NCBI GenBank assembly: GCA_021044545.1
Contig: CP087990.1
Span: forward strand, 868,001 to 932,000
DNA: 64,000 bases
Direction of reading: 5' to 3'
Origin: Comamonadaceae bacterium M7527
Lineage (GTDB): Bacteria; Pseudomonadota; Gammaproteobacteria; Burkholderiales; Burkholderiaceae_C
The notes beneath the pieces are model-generated. The model ran no database searches. It was not told where the DNA came from and saw only the letters and a list, made by a program, of their open reading frames with translations. Shown piece after piece: positions 59,911 through 64,000 of this stretch. Each line of letters starts with the position of its first letter. Position 1 is the stretch's first letter. The position numbers and the translations under genes were made by a program.

Positions 59911-62010
59911 TCAATCACTAGACGCATGGCGCAATGCCTGTACCTGACGCTGCACGGCCAAAGACGGTGCAGGCGTTAGCAAACTGGCCACCACCATGAC
60001 CGCAAAGCCAACTGGCACGCCGAATACGCCGGCCGAGATGGGTTGTATGTCCCACCACAAATGAGGCTCGCCTGTCAGCCCCAACACGCCGCGAAGCCAA
60101 GGCTGAGTCGTTGCCATATAGAACACGGTCACCCCCATGCCACTGAGCATGCCCAACACGGCCCCCGTGGTGTTAGCGCGTTTCCAAAATATGCCTAACG
60201 TCAGTGCCGGGAAAAAGGCAGACGCAGCCAATGAGAACGCAGCCGACACCAAAAACAAAATATCGGCTGGCTTTTGGGCCGCAACATAGGCTGCGGCCAA
60301 GGCAACCACCAACAGCAGCATTTTGGAAATCGTTACCCTTCTGGCAGTCGAGGCCTTGGGATCAATGAGCTTGTAGTAGAGGTCATGGCTGAGCGCATTG
60401 GCCACTGTTAACAGCAAACCGTCGGCCGTGGACAGGGCAGCGGCCAGGCCACCCGCGGCGATTAAGCCGGATACGACATAAGGCAAACCTGCAATTTCTG
60501 GGGTGGCCAACACGATGATGTCGCCGCCAATGCTGAGCTCGTTGAGCTGCACCACACCATCCTTGTTGACGTCTGTCAAGGACAGCAGTGATGGGTCGAC
60601 TTTGCTCCAAGCCGACACCCACGCCGGCAACTGGTCAAAAGACGAACCTACAAGACCATTAAAGATTTCGTACTTCACCATCACGGCCAAAGCTGGCGCC
60701 GCCAGGTACAGCAGCACGATGAACAGCAATGACCACGTCACCGACTGACGCGCCGCGCGCACTGTGGGCGTGGTGGTGTAGTAGCGCACCAGAACATGCG
60801 GTAAGGCAGCAGTGCCAAACACCAGGCAAAACACCAGGGCAATAAAGTTGAGTCGGGACGAGTCAAATAAAGCCTTGTCTTCCTCGCTACCGTCGGGGTC
60901 TCCCAGGAAAGGCTGCGCATGCGGCTGCATACCGTTTAGCGGCTGAGACTTGATTTGTGCAACGCGCAACTGCTCACGCCACACGGCAGACGCACCATCA
61001 ACCGTACGCGGCAGCTTGGCCAGAAAGCGCTCTGCAGCCGCACGCTCATGCAGCGGGGCGTCCGCCTTTTTTAACGCTGCCACCGCGGCTTCGGCAGCTT
61101 TGCGCTGGTCTCTAAGCGCACTGGCGGGCGACTGTAATTGAGCCGTTAAGGTCGTCACTTGTTGTGCAAATATCGCCTGCACTTCAAGCTCTGCGGGGTC
61201 TGCCATCAACACACGCTCACGCTCGCCCACCTGAGCCAGCTGGTAGCCGTAGGCCACTTGCGGCACCGGGTTGCTGGTTTGCTTGACAGACAGCCACACC
61301 ACTGGCACCAAAAACGCAATGATTAAAACAATGTACTGCGCGACTTGGGTCCAGGTCACGGCACGCATGCCGCCTAAAAAGGAACACACCAAAATGCCGC
61401 CAAGGCCCAAAAACACACCCAACTCAAAGGCGACGCCTGTCAGGCGTGACGTGATGAGGCCTACGCCGTAAATTTGAGCCACCACATAGGTAAAGGACAC
61501 CAAAATAACGGCAAACACACCAATCAGGCGAGGCACGCGATCGCCGTAACGAGCGCCTAAAAAGTCTGGAATGGTGAACTGCGCGAACTTGCGCAAATAA
61601 GGTGCCAGCAGCAAGGCCACCAACACGTAGCCGCCCGTCCAGCCCAGTACAAAGGCCAAACCAGTGTAGCCACTGATGTACAAGGTGCCCGCCATGCCAA
61701 TAAAACTGGCGGCTGACATCCAATCTGACCCTGTGGCCATGCCGTTGTAAACCGCTGGTACGCTGCGCCCAGCGACGTAGTACTCGGTGGCGTCCGTGGT
61801 GCGGCACACCAAGCCAATGCCAGCGTATACACCAATGGTGGCAAACAAAAACACAAAGCCTATCCAGCTTCTGGGCATGCCCATTTGCTCAAGCACGCCC
61901 AACAAGACCACCAAAGCAACAAATGCCAAGGTGTACAGCGCGTACAGCTTGTTGAGGCGGCCCATCCAGCCAGGGCTGCCCAGCGTGTGGCTGGCGCGCA
62001 GCTTATTCAA
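59911..62010 (-). CDS. Sodium/acetate symporter family protein (VC_2705-type SSS) with EF-hand-like loop
   Basis: A 699-residue sodium:solute symporter. The N-terminal RTTDATEYYVAGRSVPAVYNGMATGSDWMSAASFIG and later helices match the ActP-like branch; unlike ActP it has a soluble insert of about 150 residues (near 265-400) after helix 8, typical of the VC_2705 group. A perfect 12-residue EF-hand loop, DVNKDGVVQLNE, begins at residue 480 (60573-60538). The start TTG at 62010 is chosen because GGAGGGG lies just upstream and the DUF485 stop overlaps it; the ATG at 61965 lacks such a site. Substrate: acetate or a related monocarboxylate is likely. Confidence 0.85.
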   Translation of the reverse strand: MNKLRASHTLGSPGWMGRLNKLYALYTLAFVALVVLLGVLEQMGMPRSWIGFVFLFATIGVYAGIGLVCRTTDATEYYVAGRSVPAVYNGMATGSDWMSAASFIGMAGTLYISGYTGLAFVLGWTGGYVLVALLLAPYLRKFAQFTIPDFLGARYGDRVPRLIGVFAVILVSFTYVVAQIYGVGLITSRLTGVAFELGVFLGLGGILVCSFLGGMRAVTWTQVAQYIVLIIAFLVPVVWLSVKQTSNPVPQVAYGYQLAQVGERERVLMADPAELEVQAIFAQQVTTLTAQLQSPASALRDQRKAAEAAVAALKKADAPLHERAAAERFLAKLPRTVDGASAVWREQLRVAQIKSQPLNGMQPHAQPFLGDPDGSEEDKALFDSSRLNFIALVFCLVFGTAALPHVLVRYYTTTPTVRAARQSVTWSLLFIVLLYLAAPALAVMVKYEIFNGLVGSSFDQLPAWVSAWSKVDPSLLSLTDVNKDGVVQLNELSIGGDIIVLATPEIAGLPYVVSGLIAAGGLAAALSTADGLLLTVANALSHDLYYKLIDPKASTARRVTISKMLLLVVALAAAYVAAQKPADILFLVSAAFSLAASAFFPALTLGIFWKRANTTGAVLGMLSGMGVTVFYMATTQPWLRGVLGLTGEPHLWWDIQPISAGVFGVPVGFAVMVVASLLTPAPSLAVQRQVQALRHASSD

Positions 62011-62350
62011 GCACCCCTCCGTCAGGCTTTGTCTCTGCCAAGCCATACAGCACGTCAAGCTTGTGCGATACCCACGCATACATACCGATGATGAACACAT
62101 ACACCAGCAATATGCCTTGGGCAGCCATCCAATAGCTAAACGGCCAGCCTAATACAACCACATTCAGCTCACGCGCAAAGTAAGTGCTGCCAAAGGTCAC
62201 GACCGCCCAGCCTATGAGCAGCCAAAAGGTCAACCGCTTCACTTTGCGCCAGTGCGCACGCTTGCGCGCCAGCAAAGCGGCCATATCCAGGTCGCTGAGG
62301 CTTGCATGGGTACTGGTGACAAACGGTAGCTGGTTATCGGACTCGGCCAT
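62003..62350 (-). CDS. DUF485 membrane protein, partner of the symporter
   Basis: A 115-residue protein with two transmembrane helices (FWLLIGWAVVTFGSTYF and WMAAQGILLVYVFIIGMYAWV), the DUF485 pattern, and a charged N-terminus. Such proteins are encoded directly before actP-like symporters. The ATG at 62350 gives family length; the stop TAA overlaps the TTG start region of the symporter, so they are coupled. Divergent from the CBS protein by 121 bp. Confidence 0.88.
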   Translation of the reverse strand: MAESDNQLPFVTSTHASLSDLDMAALLARKRAHWRKVKRLTFWLLIGWAVVTFGSTYFARELNVVVLGWPFSYWMAAQGILLVYVFIIGMYAWVSHKLDVLYGLAETKPDGGVLE

Positions 62351-62471
62351 AGGGCAAACAGTGGGACTGGGGTTGCGCAAAAACTGTGTAAAGTGACAGA
62401 CACACCCAGTGTAGCGGGCAATACCAGCCCCATCGCCAGAAAAAATATCGCTTTGCGCAAGAGCCTGCCCC

Positions 62472-63911
62472 ATGACATCAGCCGACATCAGCAACCAATC
62501 CAAACCGCTGTCCAGCCTCATCAAGCGCAGCGCCCTCACAGTGTCGCCAACCGCCAGCATCAAAGAGGCGGCGCAGTTGATGCGTGAACAAGGGGTATCT
62601 TGCCTGTTACTGGCGGATAACGGGCAGCTGCGCGGCATAGTCACAGACCGAGACATACGCAACAAAGCCGTCGCGCAAGGGCTGGACAGCAACACAAGCG
62701 TTGAGCACATCGCCACACTTAAGCCCATCACCATTGACGCGCAAGCCACCCTGTTTGAAGGCTTGCTGTTGCTCACCCAGCACAACATACACCACTTGCC
62801 GCTGATGCATGGCAGCGCCATCAAGGGCGTGATTACGGCCACGTCACTGATGCAAACTCACCATGCCTCACCCGTAGCTGTGGCCAATGATATTCGCAAC
62901 CAAACCGATGTGGCAGGGTTGGTGAAAGCCACAGCCAACACCCAAGACTTGCAGCAAAGTTTAGCCTTGGCCGACGCTTCGGCCTACAGCATTGGCCACA
63001 TCATGACCGCCATTACAGACGCTGTGACCAACCGCTTGCTAGAACTGGCCCACCAACGATTAGGGCCTGCGCCTGTGCCCTACGCATGGGTGGCAGCGGG
63101 CTCTCAGGGGCGCTGCGAGCAAACGGCCAAAACAGACCAGGACAACTGCCTCATCTTGGACAACCGTTTTGACGAGGCCGCGCACGGCGACTACTTTGCA
63201 GCCCTTGCCGCCTTCGTATGTGACGGACTGAATGCTTGCGGCTATGTGTACTGCCCAGGCGACATGATGGCCACCAACCCGCAGTGGCGCGTCACGCTTT
63301 CTCAATGGCAACGCTACTTCACACGCTGGATAGACCAGCCAGACCCGCGCTCTCTGATGCTGACGTGCGTGTTTTTTGACTTGCGCTGCGTGGGGGGCAC
63401 GGCAAGCTTGCTGGACACGCTGCGCGAGGGTTTTTTGAGCCAAGCCAAGGCCAACGGTATTTTTCAGGCTTTCATGGTGGGCAATGCCTTGGGCCATAAG
63501 CCTGCGCTGAATTGGCTGGGCAACCTCAACTGGCGCGCCGCAAAGAAACACCCACAATCCATCAACCTCAAACACAACGCTATCGTGCCCATCGTTGACT
63601 TGGCACGCGTATACGCGCTGGCCCAAGGTGCCACAGGCGTGAACACCATGGACAGACTAAGCCAGGCCGACCACAGCACCGCCGTTAGCCAGGCCAGCGC
63701 GCATGACTTGCGCGACACACTGGCGTACCTGTCCAAGCTGCGCATTCAACACCAAGCCACACAAACCCGCGCTGGCCAGGCGCCCGACAACTATTTGCGA
63801 GCCAACGAGCTGTCGAACTTTGAGAAAAGCCGCCTTAAACACGCGTTTCAAACCATAGTCAATTTGCAAGAAGCGCTTGGCCGACGCTCGGGTGCACAGC
63901 GCTTGGCCTGA
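62472..63911 (+). CDS. CBS-domain / DUF294 nucleotidyltransferase-like protein
   Basis: A 479-residue protein: two CBS motifs (about 15-70 and 80-130, with GIVTDRDIRNKA and GVITATSLM), then a DUF294 nucleotidyltransferase-like domain with AAGSQGRCEQTAKTDQDN (about 210-228) and a C-terminal DUF294 domain. The usual N-terminal cyclic-nucleotide-binding domain is missing and no frame upstream could hold it. It probably senses adenine nucleotides and may modify a partner; the neighbouring symporter is a candidate target, by inference. Confidence 0.87.
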   Translation: MTSADISNQSKPLSSLIKRSALTVSPTASIKEAAQLMREQGVSCLLLADNGQLRGIVTDRDIRNKAVAQGLDSNTSVEHIATLKPITIDAQATLFEGLLLLTQHNIHHLPLMHGSAIKGVITATSLMQTHHASPVAVANDIRNQTDVAGLVKATANTQDLQQSLALADASAYSIGHIMTAITDAVTNRLLELAHQRLGPAPVPYAWVAAGSQGRCEQTAKTDQDNCLILDNRFDEAAHGDYFAALAAFVCDGLNACGYVYCPGDMMATNPQWRVTLSQWQRYFTRWIDQPDPRSLMLTCVFFDLRCVGGTASLLDTLREGFLSQAKANGIFQAFMVGNALGHKPALNWLGNLNWRAAKKHPQSINLKHNAIVPIVDLARVYALAQGATGVNTMDRLSQADHSTAVSQASAHDLRDTLAYLSKLRIQHQATQTRAGQAPDNYLRANELSNFEKSRLKHAFQTIVNLQEALGRRSGAQRLA

Positions 63912-64000
63912 GAAAGCAACCGAGACGCCGGCTAATACTTGAGTCGTGCGTAGTAAGTCTGTTGTGAGGCACTGAGGGCCTGGCCCAATGTTGTAATGCC

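Noticed and set aside
59681..59914. 77-codon minus-strand frame between the symporter and rpsF
   Set aside because: It overlaps the rpsF start and leader, lacks a ribosome site and has no recognisable sequence.
63912..64000. Any feature after the DUF294 gene
   Set aside because: The last 89 bases show no supported gene start or structure; a following gene may lie outside the window.
1..64000. Defence systems, prophage, insertion sequences, CRISPR, tRNA genes
   Set aside because: I looked for recombinases, restriction or toxin-antitoxin genes, repeated spacers and tRNA-like folds and saw none.

Overview
The window reads as chromosomal DNA of a betaproteobacterium, order Burkholderiales and most likely family Comamonadaceae. 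The reasons are conserved gene orders (rpsF-priB-rpsR-rplI; xseB-ispA-dxs; aminotransferase-hom-thrC-moeA-moaD-moaE-clpB; parE-parC; dapA-bamC), two TRAP transporter loci, a stand-alone SWIB protein and the MEP isoprenoid route. Family assignment is inference from synteny and protein character; no search was run. Coding density is very high. I found no rRNA, tRNA, CRISPR array, insertion sequence, prophage or plasmid marker.

Layout. 1-2413: 3' end of a TRAP solute-binding gene, a terminator, then dctQ-dctM. 2458-9626: a Nudix hydrolase, parC/parE (minus), an MFS carrier, a tiny membrane protein and a methyltransferase. 9728-14722: dapA-bamC, a small lipoprotein, the ribosomal oxygenase roxA (frameshifted) divergent from slyD, and dut. 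14727-18309: a second TRAP system transcribed towards dut. 18605-21716: dxs-ispA-xseB. 21988-25063: Rieske oxygenase, EamA carrier, sulfurtransferase. 25188-26553: ispF and a frameshifted ispD, divergent from mfd-serB. 30955-33626: small conserved genes, a frameshifted YciH/SUI1 gene and a frameshifted PLP aminotransferase. 33694-37345: nth, then a vitamin B12 uptake unit (cobalamin riboswitch, btuB-like receptor, BtuF-like binding protein). 37375-40130: zapA with a coiled-coil partner and 6S RNA, TauE exporter, RraA-like protein, SWIB protein. 40190-45933: a ThDP enzyme with an MFS carrier behind a long palindrome, then clpB with a clear sigma-32 promoter. 46062-52201: molybdopterin genes (moaE and moeA frameshifted), thrC, hom and an alanine-type aminotransferase. 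52351-56515: Mth938-domain protein, msrB, GNAT, Bcp peroxiredoxin, PIN-PhoH protein. 56531-59694: dnaB and the rpsF operon. 59911-63911: a VC_2705-type cation/acetate symporter with its DUF485 partner and a CBS/DUF294 protein.

Functionally this is mainly housekeeping: isoprenoid precursors (dxs, ispD, ispF, ispA), aspartate-family amino acids (dapA, hom, thrC), molybdenum cofactor (moeA, moaD, moaE), chromosome handling (parC, parE, dnaB, priB, xseB, mfd, nth), protein quality control (clpB, slyD, msrB) and uptake of organic acids and B12.

The most striking feature is six genes, all on the minus strand, each split by what looks like a one-base deletion, usually in a short homopolymer (roxA, ispD, yciH, a PLP aminotransferase, moaE, moeA). 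Because ispD should be essential here, assembly or sequencing error is my leading explanation, but real decay or slippage is not excluded. Other signals worth a look: a 28-bp near-perfect palindrome before the MFS/ThDP pair, a canonical EF-hand loop inside the symporter, a DnaA-box cluster and interrupted hairpin before dnaB, and a structured rpsF leader. I did not find a convincing new multi-gene system.
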